Origin: Pirellulales bacterium
GTDB lineage: Bacteria; Planctomycetota; Planctomycetia; Pirellulales; JADZDJ01
Reading direction: 5' to 3'
DNA: 42,396 nt
NCBI GenBank assembly: GCA_020851115.1
Contig: JADZDJ010000025.1
Coordinates: 1 to 42,396, forward strand
In this document: in pieces, positions 33,911 through 41,941 of the stretch
How positions within the stretch are numbered: position 1 is the stretch's first letter
Layout: every line of letters starts with the position of its first letter
Program-made: the position numbers and the translations under genes
Notes under the pieces: generated by a model
Database searches by the model: none
What the model was told of the DNA's origin: nothing
What the model saw: the letters and a program-made list of their open reading frames with translations, nothing else

Positions 33911-35026
33911 CTAGCACCAATATTTATTCGAGCACGCTGCTAGCGGATCGGCGATCAAATCAAATAAAAACTGGCGATCGGCCATTGCAGAAATTGTGAG
34001 CACCAGGACTGCGGCTGCCAGCGATAATTCGGCGACTCCGACCAGGCGTCGCACCCAGACCGGCTCATTCTTCGGCCGCTCTCGAGGCTGAATATACGGA
34101 TCGCCTGGAAGCACTCCCAGCACTGCGACGCCAAGCGACTGGCGAACTTCCGCAGCGGTATGAAATGTTATTTCGGCAGCCTGCGACGAGCGCCCAACCA
34201 GGACTCCCGCGGCAATTGCGATCAGTCCGCATAAGTAGATGGACAAACGCGGACTGGCCCCCCCTGCCGTAACAAGCTGTCGCGGCGCCGCCTTCAGGGC
34301 GGCCGTCAATCGTTCAAAACTCTGCCGCGCGGATTGTTCGGTTTGGAGGGTCGATTGATAGGCCATCTCGGCCGCCTCGACTTGTTCGAGCAACGTCCGA
34401 TAATGCTCGTTGACGATTTGCCAATTTTGCTCCGTTTCGGCCGAAATCGCCGGCGATTTCGGCTGGGCAGCTTGGGGCATTTCGCTAACCTCGAGCGCAA
34501 GTAGGCGCAACTGCGATTCTCCGTCGCGAATCGCCATTTCCATTTGACGTACGAGCGGGTGCGATTCGGTAAAATTCGTCAGCAACTCAGTTCGCCGCCG
34601 TCGCAATTCGGCAAGCTGCTGATTTGCTCTTTCCCAGGCTGGATTAGCTCCCGTCCGTCGTCGCGATTCCTGATTCTGCTCGACGATGGCCGAGTTTTCG
34701 ACCACCGGTTGTTGAGTGGCGGCCTTTGAATTTGCTCTTGCCAACTCTGTAAAATGCTCGGACAGGAATCGTGTGAATTGCTGATGAGCGACGTTGTATT
34801 TGTCGAGCGCCGCGGCAAGGGATGCTTCGATTTCCGCCAAGTTCGACTTGGCTCGCTTCGTCGCTTCGACGTCGGCTTGCCAAGTTTCAGTCGCTTTGAG
34901 GGCCTTCGCGCGGTCGGCCGATGCAAAGCCATCGGACAGAATGCCCGTCAATGTCATCAAGATCACAAACACCGCCAGCGAAACGGCACCAAAGACATAC
35001 AGCCGTTTGCCGCGATTGGTGCGCAT
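33911..35026 (-). CDS. Polysaccharide chain-length determinant-like membrane protein
   Basis: A 371-residue membrane protein from ATG 35026 (a GTG at 35068 is a weaker alternative). Order: N-terminal helix (YVFGAVSLAVFVILMTLTGI), long coiled-coil Ala/Glu/Gln-rich region (about 40-245), second helix (YLCGLIAIAAGVLVG), then a segment QSLGVAVLGVLPGDPYIQPR and a third hydrophobic stretch (LAAAVLVLTISAM). Wzz/GNVR proteins set polymer length and have this coiled-coil plus two-helix form; the 'LGVAVLGVLPGDP' junction is typical of Wzc/GNVR ends. The third helix and the C-terminus NKYWC are unusual. First gene of the minus-strand trio. Confidence 0.65.
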   Translation of the reverse strand: MRTNRGKRLYVFGAVSLAVFVILMTLTGILSDGFASADRAKALKATETWQADVEATKRAKSNLAEIEASLAAALDKYNVAHQQFTRFLSEHFTELARANSKAATQQPVVENSAIVEQNQESRRRTGANPAWERANQQLAELRRRRTELLTNFTESHPLVRQMEMAIRDGESQLRLLALEVSEMPQAAQPKSPAISAETEQNWQIVNEHYRTLLEQVEAAEMAYQSTLQTEQSARQSFERLTAALKAAPRQLVTAGGASPRLSIYLCGLIAIAAGVLVGRSSQAAEITFHTAAEVRQSLGVAVLGVLPGDPYIQPRERPKNEPVWVRRLVGVAELSLAAAVLVLTISAMADRQFLFDLIADPLAACSNKYWC

Positions 35027-35157
35027 GGATCGGTTCCGTGATGATCGCGAAAGCGTAAGAAAAGACACTCGCGGGGCGCAAAACGCCGTCTATCGATTGC
35101 TATCGACGCCTTGACGCAGCTAGCTTGAAGAGGTTTGCTCGCTAGAGCCAATTGCGA

Positions 35158-35187
35158 TTCACCGAAATGCTAGCATTGGCATATAAT
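35158..35187 (+). promoter_or_regulatory. Promoter of trpF, possibly giving a leaderless message
   Basis: TTCACC at 35158-35163 and a perfect TATAAT at 35182-35187 are 18 bases apart. The TATAAT overlaps the first ATG (35186), and the predicted start site (about 35194) abuts the second in-frame ATG (35195). So translation would begin at 35195 on a leaderless mRNA. Confidence 0.4.
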
Positions 35188-35866
35188 GAGTCTGATGATT
35201 CCTCGACAGTTCAAAATCAAGATTTGCGGTGTGACGACAGCGGAAGACGCCGTCGCTGTGGCGCAAGCTGGCGCAGATGCCATCGGCTTGAATTTCTATC
35301 CCCGAAGTAAGCGCTATGTGACTCTTGAGCAAGCCACAAGAATTGCCGCCAATATTCCAGCCGAAGTCGTGAAGGTTGGAGTTTTCGTAAATCCTACGCG
35401 CGACGAGCTGAAGGCTGCAATCGAAGCAGCATCATTGGAATGGGTTCAACTGCACGGTGATGAATCTCCGGAATATGTCGCTCAGCTCCGAAACATGGCG
35501 GTGGTTAAAGCCTTTCGCTGGGATGGCTCGGGGCGTGCAATTGAAGAGTTCTTCGAGAGACACCGCTCGCATGGCGGCATGCCGCGGTGTATCTTAATCG
35601 ATGCCCCCTGCGCCAACGAATATGGAGGAACAGGCGTGTCGGCAGATTGGACATCGATTGGACAATGGTGGTCGCAAAGGCCAAAAATTCCTCTGATACT
35701 AGCAGGTGGTTTGAGCCCACAAAATGTAGCGGTGGCCATGCGAGAGTCTCGCGTTGATCTCGTAGATTGTGCGAGCGGGGTGGAAGCCTCGCCCGGTCGA
35801 AAGGATCCAATATTGGTGGCCGAATTTGTCCGCACTGTCATGCAAAGCAGGCGGTCAATGGGTTAG
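35186..35866 (+). CDS. trpF: Phosphoribosylanthranilate isomerase
   Basis: A 226-residue TIM barrel that converts N-(5'-phosphoribosyl)anthranilate to the enol carboxyphenylamino form in tryptophan synthesis. Motifs: FKIKICGVTTAEDAVAVAQA (Cys of KICG is catalytic), DAIGLNFYPRSKRYVT, VVKVGVFVNPTRDEL, WVQLHGDESPEYVAQL, LIDAP (catalytic Asp), LILAGGLSPQNVAVAM and VDCASGVEASPGRKDP. Complete. ATG 35186 gives the longest frame; ATG 35195 may be the real start if the -10 at 35182 is used. It is not next to other trp genes. Confidence 0.92.
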   Translation: MSLMIPRQFKIKICGVTTAEDAVAVAQAGADAIGLNFYPRSKRYVTLEQATRIAANIPAEVVKVGVFVNPTRDELKAAIEAASLEWVQLHGDESPEYVAQLRNMAVVKAFRWDGSGRAIEEFFERHRSHGGMPRCILIDAPCANEYGGTGVSADWTSIGQWWSQRPKIPLILAGGLSPQNVAVAMRESRVDLVDCASGVEASPGRKDPILVAEFVRTVMQSRRSMG

Positions 35867-35973
35867 CATGGCAACCTTGCGAATCGGTGGAAATCTGCTT
35901 ACGATGAGAAGCCTGCGCTGGAGCCAATTGAACACCTAACATTTGCAATTGTCATCGAAATAAGGAGTCCGCT

Positions 35974-37290
35974 GTGTCTGTCGTCGAAGCCAAACGTCTG
36001 CCGTACAAAGTTGCCGACATGTCGCTGGCCGATTGGGGCCGCAAAGAGATCATGCTGGCCGAGAACGAGATGCCCGGCCTGATGGCGCTGCGGAAGAAGT
36101 ATGGCAAATCGAAGCCGCTGGACGGCGCCCGCATCGCCGGCTGCTTGCACATGACGATTCAAACCGCCGTCCTCATCGAAACGTTGACAGAGCTTGGCGC
36201 GGAAGTGACCTGGAGTAGTTGCAACATCTTCTCGACGCAAGATCATGCCGCCGCCGCCATTGCCAAGGCTGGCATTCCGGTTTACGCCTGGAAGGGGGAG
36301 ACGAACGAGGAATTCGACTGGTGCATCGAGCAGACGATTTTCTTCCCCGACGGCCAGCCGCTGAACATGATTCTCGACGATGGCGGTGACTTGACGGCAA
36401 TGGTCCACAAGCGATTTCCCGAGTTGCTGTCTGGCATCCGCGGCCTTAGCGAAGAGACCACGACCGGCGTCAAAGAACTGCACCGGATGCTCGCCAACGG
36501 CGAACTGAAACTGCCTGCGATCAATGTCAACGACTCGGTCACGAAAAGCACGTTCGACAACCTCTACGGCTGCCGAGAGTCGCTGGCCGACGGCATCAAG
36601 CGAGCGACTGACATTATGGTTGCCGGCAAGGTGGTCGTCGTCGCGGGCTACGGCGACGTCGGCAAGGGGTGTGCGCACTCGATGAAGTCGCTGGGGGCTC
36701 GCGTGATCGTAACAGAGATCGATCCGATCTGCGCCCTGAAAGCGGCGATGGAAGGCTACGAAGTCACCACAATGGAAGAAGCCGCCCCGCGCGGGAACAT
36801 CTTCGTCACCACGACCGGCTGCCGCGACATCATTCGCGGCGAGCATATGGTGGCGATGCCGAACGACGCCATCGTGTGCAACATTGGCCACTTCGATCTA
36901 GAAATTGACATTGCCTGGCTCAACGGGCAGAAGAACGTCAAAAAGCTGGAGATCAAGCCGCAGGTCGATCGCTACACCTTCCCCAGCGGCCGTTCGATTT
37001 TGGTTCTGGCCGAAGGCCGCTTGGTGAACCTCGGGTGTGCCACCGGCCATCCGTCGTTCGTGATGAGCAACAGCTTTACCAACCAAGTGATGGCTCAAAT
37101 CGCCCTGTGGACCGAGTCGGACAAGTTCCCCATCGGCGTTCACATGTTGCCCAAAAAGCTGGACGAAGAAGTTGCCCGCCTGCACTTGGAGAAGCTGGGC
37201 GTGAAGCTGACCAAGCTCACAGACACGCAGGCAGATTACATCCATGTGCCGGTCGAGGGACCGTACAAGCCGGAGTATTACCGGTACTAG
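35974..37290 (+). CDS. ahcY: Adenosylhomocysteinase
   Basis: A 438-residue NAD-dependent enzyme that cleaves S-adenosylhomocysteine to adenosine and homocysteine, the methyl-cycle product of methyltransferases. It starts at GTG 35974, with AGGAG 7 bases upstream. Motifs: [40 protein letters not shown], the substrate/NAD site [23 protein letters not shown] Rossmann motif [18 protein letters not shown], and C-terminal [10 protein letters not shown], which matches the canonical KPdhYRY end. Length about 430 is normal. No SAH riboswitch is seen in the leader (35867-35973). All catalytic segments look intact. Confidence 0.97.
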   Translation: MSVVEAKRLPYKVADMSLADWGRKEIMLAENEMPGLMALRKKYGKSKPLDGARIAGCLHMTIQTAVLIETLTELGAEVTWSSCNIFSTQDHAAAAIAKAGIPVYAWKGETNEEFDWCIEQTIFFPDGQPLNMILDDGGDLTAMVHKRFPELLSGIRGLSEETTTGVKELHRMLANGELKLPAINVNDSVTKSTFDNLYGCRESLADGIKRATDIMVAGKVVVVAGYGDVGKGCAHSMKSLGARVIVTEIDPICALKAAMEGYEVTTMEEAAPRGNIFVTTTGCRDIIRGEHMVAMPNDAIVCNIGHFDLEIDIAWLNGQKNVKKLEIKPQVDRYTFPSGRSILVLAEGRLVNLGCATGHPSFVMSNSFTNQVMAQIALWTESDKFPIGVHMLPKKLDEEVARLHLEKLGVKLTKLTDTQADYIHVPVEGPYKPEYYRY

Positions 37291-37803
37291 GAGGTATGCG
37301 GCAGGCGGCGGCTCAATGCGAAATTTGCAAGGATGCAAGAGGCAATGCCAGCGTAAGTCATTCCTAGTTTTCACCTAGAATTCATGGGTGAGCTGCGCAG
37401 GGGCCGCACGCTATTAGCGACCAACGAAGCAGACATTTCGGCATTCGTTACCGTGGTTGTTGACAGGTCCGCAGTTCTGATGGACTGCGCCATTGCAGGT
37501 TTGAATCACGCAGGGCTGATTGGTGGTATTCTGGCTTGAGATCCAATAGGATGCCGCCCTATCAATTCTCGGAGCAAGTACCAATTGCCCGCGCTGCGTT
37601 TGGCATCAAAAGCAAGACGCCGGAAGAGCGTCTGTAAACGATTGCCGACCGCATGGAAGCAACGCAGGATATTCTGGCGTCGATTCCTCCCGCGCCCCGA
37701 TCGCTGGCGGCAAACTGCGGAGGGGGCAACTGGTCCACGCAGGTTGTCGTTTGTCTTGTGTCCACCTTGGCCCTCGAATCTCAATCGAGCTGCTTGTCCG
37801 GCC
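37291..37803. other. Intergenic region with gene remnants
   Basis: No full gene. A frame from ATG 37551 (MPPYQFSEQVPIARAAFGIK) ends at TAA 37635, and its continuation TIADRMEATQDILASI reads like the same protein beyond the stop. It may be decayed coding sequence. I do not recognise it. Confidence 0.3.
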
Positions 37804-38055
37804 ATGCCTCGTCAAAACGAAATTCTAAACCACACGCAGGTGGCGCCGATCGGCAATTGCAAAATCCCCATCTCTACCGTGGAGGACATGATTCTGCTTA
37901 AATGGGTCTTCCATCGAGCACTGGATCTGCAAGACAATCGCGACATCCTTTGGGTTCAGGAAGGAAAGTTCGATTCGGATTACCTTCGTGCTTGGAGCTT
38001 GAAGACTCATGATGAGGCAGCCCGACACGAGCTGGAACTGCAATTCAACGAATAA
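37804..38055 (+). pseudogene. C-terminal remnant of a nucleotidyltransferase-like protein
   Basis: The frame from ATG 37804 codes 83 residues: the middle IPISTVEDMILLKWVFHRAL, DLQDNRDILWVQEGKFDSDY and LRAWSLKTHDEAARHELELQ resemble the C-terminal part of nucleotidyltransferase-like proteins of the AbiEii/antitoxin-like kind, which end '..SVEDLILLKL...R.qDl.DVrgIl..q...lD..YLr.W'. The catalytic N-terminal domain is absent upstream, where only remnants are seen. I call it a truncated remnant, but a short functional protein is not ruled out. Confidence 0.45.
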
Positions 38056-38084
38056 TTGAGAGACTCAACAAACTCTGTTTCCCC

Positions 38085-39431
38085 ATGCCCACCATCGCCC
38101 CTTTCCGCGCTCTGCGTTACGACCTCAAGCACATCGGCGCCTTGTCCAACGTCATCTGTCCGCCCTACGACGTGATCGATGCGAATTTGCAAAGCGAACT
38201 TTACAAGTTGCACCCGGCCAATATCATTCGCGCGGAGCTAAATCGCGGCGAGCCTGGCGACAACGACGCCAACAACCGCTACACCCGCGCCGCCAAGTTC
38301 TTGAAGAATTGGCGCGACGAAGGGGTTCTCTATGAAGAGCCGCGCCCCGCGGTTTACGTCTACCACCAAACATTCGATGCCGATGGGCAAAAACATACCC
38401 GCCGGGGCTTTATGGTTCGCTGCCGGCTCGTGCGTTTCGGCGAAGGAAACGTTTTTCCGCACGAAGAAACCCTATCCGGCCCCAAACAAGATCGCCTGCT
38501 CCTCACGCGCGCTTGCCGCGCGAACCTGAGTCAGATCTTCGGGTTGTTTCCCGATGAGGCAAACGCCGCGCAAGAACTGCTCGAATCGGCCATTCGCGGA
38601 CAGACTCCGCTTGAAGCCAAGGACCATCTTGGAGTCGTACACCGCATGTGGACCGTTGCTGACGAGTCGGTCATCTCGCAACTCATTGGTATCCTGGGGC
38701 CAAAACCGATGTTCATCGCCGATGGCCACCATCGCTACGAAACCGCCTGCAATTATCGCGACGAACTCGCCGCCGCAGGCAAGCTTACTGCGGACCATCC
38801 GGCAAACTATGTGCTGATGATGTGCGTTGGAATGAGTGACCCAGGTCTGCTGGTACTGCCGACTCACCGATTATTCCGCGGGATGCCCAAGATGACTTCG
38901 CGGCAACTCATCGGCAAGCTGGAGCCGCACTTTACATCGCGGGTCGCCGGCGAGGGCGCCGACTTGGCCGCGACCTTGTGGGATGGACTTGAAGCCGCCA
39001 GCGACCAAGGCGTCATCGGGTTTTTCACTGCCGAAGACGAACGATGGACGATTGCCAAGGTCACCAAATCGGGTGCCAAAAAAATGGCCGAGATCGCCGC
39101 AGAACATTCTCCCGATTGGCGAAGCCTGGGCGTTTCGCTACTCCACCGGTTGGTTGTAGAGCACTTGCTTGGCGGCACCGATCTGCCCAAACCCAAGTAC
39201 GTCCATTCGATCAACGAAGTGATCGAAAGCCTCGAGGCAGGCGACACGGCTGGTCGCGACGCCACCGGCATCATGGGGCAAGGTGGTCGCTTTGAACTGG
39301 CCGCACTTGTCATGCCTGCCACCGTCGAGCACATCCGCAAGATCAGCGAGCATAACGAGCGGATGCCGGCAAAAAGCACCTATTTCTATCCCAAGCTCGT
39401 TAGCGGCCTGGTGATCAATCCGCTGGAATGA
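38085..39431 (+). CDS. DUF1015 family protein
   Basis: A 448-residue protein from ATG 38085 matching the DUF1015 family, of uncertain function. Family features: N-terminal MPTIAPFRALRYDLKHIGAL, SNVICPPYDVIDANLQSELY; the motif MFIADGHHRYETACNYRDEL with conserved GHHRYETA; YVLMMCVGMSDPGLLVLPTH; and near the C-terminus the segment YVHSINEVIESLEAGDTAGR. About 400-450 residues is the usual length, so it is complete. The remnant at 37804 ends 29 bases upstream. Confidence 0.88.
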   Translation: MPTIAPFRALRYDLKHIGALSNVICPPYDVIDANLQSELYKLHPANIIRAELNRGEPGDNDANNRYTRAAKFLKNWRDEGVLYEEPRPAVYVYHQTFDADGQKHTRRGFMVRCRLVRFGEGNVFPHEETLSGPKQDRLLLTRACRANLSQIFGLFPDEANAAQELLESAIRGQTPLEAKDHLGVVHRMWTVADESVISQLIGILGPKPMFIADGHHRYETACNYRDELAAAGKLTADHPANYVLMMCVGMSDPGLLVLPTHRLFRGMPKMTSRQLIGKLEPHFTSRVAGEGADLAATLWDGLEAASDQGVIGFFTAEDERWTIAKVTKSGAKKMAEIAAEHSPDWRSLGVSLLHRLVVEHLLGGTDLPKPKYVHSINEVIESLEAGDTAGRDATGIMGQGGRFELAALVMPATVEHIRKISEHNERMPAKSTYFYPKLVSGLVINPLE

Positions 39432-39503
39432 ATTCGCCAGTTGCCTTCCAATTCTGTTTTCCGACTGTTCGCTGGTGCAAATTTCAAGCATCGATTGATC
39501 TTC

Positions 39504-39527
39504 GGCGGGTTTCACGTGAAACCCGCC
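39504..39527. promoter_or_regulatory. parS site 1 (24-bp perfect palindrome)
   Basis: The core GTTTCACGTGAAAC lies at 39509-39522. The 16-mer differs from the classical parS TGTTTCACGTGAAACA only at the outermost base pair. Flanking GGCG/CGCC extends the perfect symmetry to 24 bases. ParB dimers would load here. Confidence 0.8.
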
Positions 39528-39550
39528 ACCTGCACTCTGCGTACTCTGCG

Positions 39551-39566
39551 TGTTTCACGAGAAGTG
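39551..39566 (+). promoter_or_regulatory. Degenerate parS half-site
   Basis: TGTTTCACG matches the first nine bases of the parS consensus; the right half is decayed (AGAAGTG). It lies between two intact sites. Confidence 0.4.
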
Positions 39567-39587
39567 GGCAATTCATGCCAAATGCGT

Positions 39588-39603
39588 AGTTTCACGTGAA
39601 ACG
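39588..39603. promoter_or_regulatory. parS site 2
   Basis: AGTTTCACGTGAAACG has the same perfect 14-bp core (39589-39602). It is 80 bases from site 1, about eight helical turns, so both sites lie on the same DNA face. Confidence 0.78.
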
Positions 39604-39754
39604 CCGCACTATGCGGCTGAGGTTGCCATGCGCGACCGTTGCGTGACGATTTCAACCTCGCCCCCACAAGGTCCGAATAACCATAACGGTCGGCGCAGTT
39701 CCGACGTTCAGCAAATCGCGACTGGTTGTTGTGCTACCACTGCAAGCATTTTAT

Positions 39755-40549
39755 ATGCTCACCTTCGATTCAAATGCTCGCGACAGCCGAACCGGACTTC
39801 CGTGCTTGTCTCGAATCCTCTGCGTTGCGAACCAAAAAGGAGGGGTCGGCAAGACGACCACCGCAGTCAACTTGGCGGTTGGCTTGGCGACGGGGGGCGC
39901 TCGCACGTTGCTGATCGACCTCGACCCACAATGTAACGCCACCAGCGGCCTCGGCTATCAGCCTGCCAACCGCCATCCGCTGGTCTCCGATTCGCCACTG
40001 CGAGAATCGTTGCTGACGACCAATTTATCTGCCCTCGAACTACTTCCAGGGTGCCGCAACTTTCAAGATGTCGAAACCCTCGCGGGCGGCCAATGTCATT
40101 CGGCCACGCTCAGACAACATTTGGCCAGCGGCCTGAGTTCGTACGACTATGTGCTTATCGACTGCCCTCCATCACTGGGGCAACTGACTCGTACTGCGCT
40201 GGCCAGCTCGACCGAAGTCGTCATGCCAATTCAGTGTGAATACTTCGCGATGGAAGGCCTCGCGCAAATGATTGATGTCATCCGCCAAGTGATGCGAGAG
40301 CCGCCGCGCCGACTGCAATTTGGCGGCATTGTGCTGACCATGGTCGATGACTCGCTCGAACTCACCCACGAAGTCGAGCAGCAAGTTCGCGAATTTTTCG
40401 GCGACATTGTTTTCCGCACCGTTGTACCTCGGGATGTCGCCGTTAGCGAAGCACCAAGCCACGGCGTGTCGGTTATCACGTATGCCCCTCGTTCTCGCGG
40501 CGCGAGAGCCTATGTCGAACTCTGCCGCGAATTGCGAGAAGCCGCCTAA
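39755..40549 (+). CDS. parA: Chromosome partitioning ATPase ParA/Soj
   Basis: A 264-residue ATPase for chromosome segregation, working with ParB and parS. From ATG 39755 (GTG at 39731 and an internal TTG are alternatives): deviant Walker A QKGGVGKTT with signature Lys28 and catalytic Lys33; Walker A' LLIDLDPQCNATSGLG; Walker B VLIDCPPSLGQLTRTAL; and the ParA switch segment MPIQCEYFAMEGLAQMIDVI. The ending GARAYVELCRELREAA is usual. Complete. It is 201 bases upstream of parB, so the two probably form an operon. Confidence 0.93.
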   Translation: MLTFDSNARDSRTGLPCLSRILCVANQKGGVGKTTTAVNLAVGLATGGARTLLIDLDPQCNATSGLGYQPANRHPLVSDSPLRESLLTTNLSALELLPGCRNFQDVETLAGGQCHSATLRQHLASGLSSYDYVLIDCPPSLGQLTRTALASSTEVVMPIQCEYFAMEGLAQMIDVIRQVMREPPRRLQFGGIVLTMVDDSLELTHEVEQQVREFFGDIVFRTVVPRDVAVSEAPSHGVSVITYAPRSRGARAYVELCRELREAA

Positions 40550-40750
40550 GCGTGCTCGTCACGCTTGGCTGTATATAAGGAGTGCAAGAGAATGCAGAAT
40601 CAATAATCCGGATTTGTCCGTTTCATCTGCGTTCATTTTTGCCACCAAGGCTTTCCACAGCATTTCACGCCATCGGTAGCGGCTATGGCGTCGTTGACAG
40701 CAAATCCAATCGAACCTGAACATTCAACAATTCATAGGGAGTCTATTCCA

Positions 40751-41734
40751 ATGGCAATTCAACGTCGCCTGGGACGCGGTCTCGAAGCCCTCCTCGCCCA
40801 TCCTTTCGGCTCCACTGGAGAAAACGAAGGTGGCGTTGCGATTGAGACGCATGACCAGCCTCAAGAAGTGCATCAGCAATATGTCGTTCCAGCCAGCGGT
40901 TTGAACCAGATAAGTGTATACGAGATTGACGGCAATCCGGCACAACCGCGGCAAGATATCGACGAATCGGAAATTGATTTGCTCGCACAAAGCCTGCGCG
41001 AACACGGGCTAATTCAGCCGATCGTCGTCCGTCGGCTCGGCGACCGTTATCAACTCATTGCCGGAGAGCGCCGCCTGCGGGCCGCCATCAAGGCTGGCTG
41101 GCCGGAAGTACCTGCTCAAGTTCGAGACGCCGATGACCGACAGGTTGCGGAATTGGCGATCGTCGAAAACTTGCAGCGCAAGGACTTGAACGCGCTGGAA
41201 AAGGCAGAGTCTTTTCAACAATATCTGCAACACTACCATTGCACGCAGGAAGAGCTTGCCAGCCGCTTGTCGATTGACCGGTCCACCGTGGCAAACTTGA
41301 TCCGACTCTTGGAGCTGCCGGAAGAAGTTCGCCAGGCAGTCCGTGGAAGCGCTATTTCCGCCGGCCATGCCCGCGCTCTCTTGCCGCTAGGTGATGAGAG
41401 CGAGCAAATCAAGGTCTGTCGCCGCGTCCAAAACGAAGGTTTGAGTGTGCGGGTTGTCGAGGAATTAGTCAAGGAAACGATCCGAGAATCCGACGGCGAG
41501 CTACTCGCCGTTGTCGACGAGAACGGCGAATCTCATCCCGTCGCGCGAACCCGCAGCGAGCATCTTTCGTCGATGGAGCAGGAACTTCGCTCGGCGCTGG
41601 GTACGAAAATCCAGATCAGCCAATCCGCCAAAGGCCGTGGCAAGATTACCATTCACTTCGCCAACCACGCCGAATTTGATCGACTGCGCACCGCCCTGAC
41701 CCAGGGAAATTTGCCAAAATCGCAAGCCGGATAG
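40751..41734 (+). CDS. parB: Chromosome partitioning protein ParB/Spo0J
   Basis: A 327-residue CTP-dependent DNA clamp that binds parS. I choose ATG 40751, where the usual start MAIQRRLGRGLEALL begins and GGGAG sits about 10 bases upstream; the open frame extends to 40685. Motifs: NPAQPRQDID (box I), QLIAGERRLRAAIKAGW with the CTP-binding GERRxRA (box II), AIVENLQRKDLNALEKAESF (box III), and the HTH TQEELASRLSIDRSTVANLI. The dimer domain ends GRGKITIHFANHAEFDRLRT. Complete. Confidence 0.94.
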   Translation: MAIQRRLGRGLEALLAHPFGSTGENEGGVAIETHDQPQEVHQQYVVPASGLNQISVYEIDGNPAQPRQDIDESEIDLLAQSLREHGLIQPIVVRRLGDRYQLIAGERRLRAAIKAGWPEVPAQVRDADDRQVAELAIVENLQRKDLNALEKAESFQQYLQHYHCTQEELASRLSIDRSTVANLIRLLELPEEVRQAVRGSAISAGHARALLPLGDESEQIKVCRRVQNEGLSVRVVEELVKETIRESDGELLAVVDENGESHPVARTRSEHLSSMEQELRSALGTKIQISQSAKGRGKITIHFANHAEFDRLRTALTQGNLPKSQAG

Positions 41735-41866
41735 TCAGATCATCGCATTTCTCGACGGCTTTTCACCTCGTTTTATAAACGGATATCCAGTATCCACTAT
41801 CCACCACTTGCCACCAGGAACTGTTCCGGCTAACATGACAGCCATCATCGACAAGAAACCTGCCAC

Positions 41867-41941
41867 CGGGGCGTAGCTCAGCCTGGCTAGAGCGCTTGGT
41901 TTGGGACCAAGAGGCCGAAGGTTCAAATCCTTTCGCCCCGA
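41867..41941 (+). tRNA. tRNA-Pro (TGG anticodon)
   Basis: A complete 75-base cloverleaf with a CCA end not encoded. Acceptor stem CGGGGCG/CGCCCCG with discriminator A; D arm GCTC-loop-GAGC; anticodon stem CTTGG/CCAAG with loop TTTGGGA, anticodon TGG at 41902-41904; T arm GAAGG-TTCAAAT-CCTTT. The first base C and the A73 discriminator are typical of bacterial tRNA-Pro. Its 3' end is overlapped on the other strand by the recombinase C-terminus (41923-41941). Confidence 0.95.
41922..41941. other. Putative attachment-site core in the tRNA 3' end
   Basis: The 3' part of tRNA-Pro (TTCAAATCCTTTCGCCCCGA) is shared with the end of the recombinase frame. Integrative elements commonly rebuild a tRNA 3' end, so this is the likely crossover core. 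The second copy (att at the far element end) is outside the window, and exact limits are unknown. Confidence 0.4.

Larger units (their letters stand above)
39432..39754. other. Control and partition-site region upstream of parA
   Basis: Holds two parS palindromes and one half-site (39504-39603), then 150 bases before parA with no other clear gene. Short frames such as 39550-39936 are antisense or out-of-frame shadows. Confidence 0.6.

Noticed and set aside
35867-35973. Possible SAH riboswitch before ahcY
   Set aside because: No CCGAGGAGCG-type core or matching pseudoknot arm; only a Shine-Dalgarno is evident.
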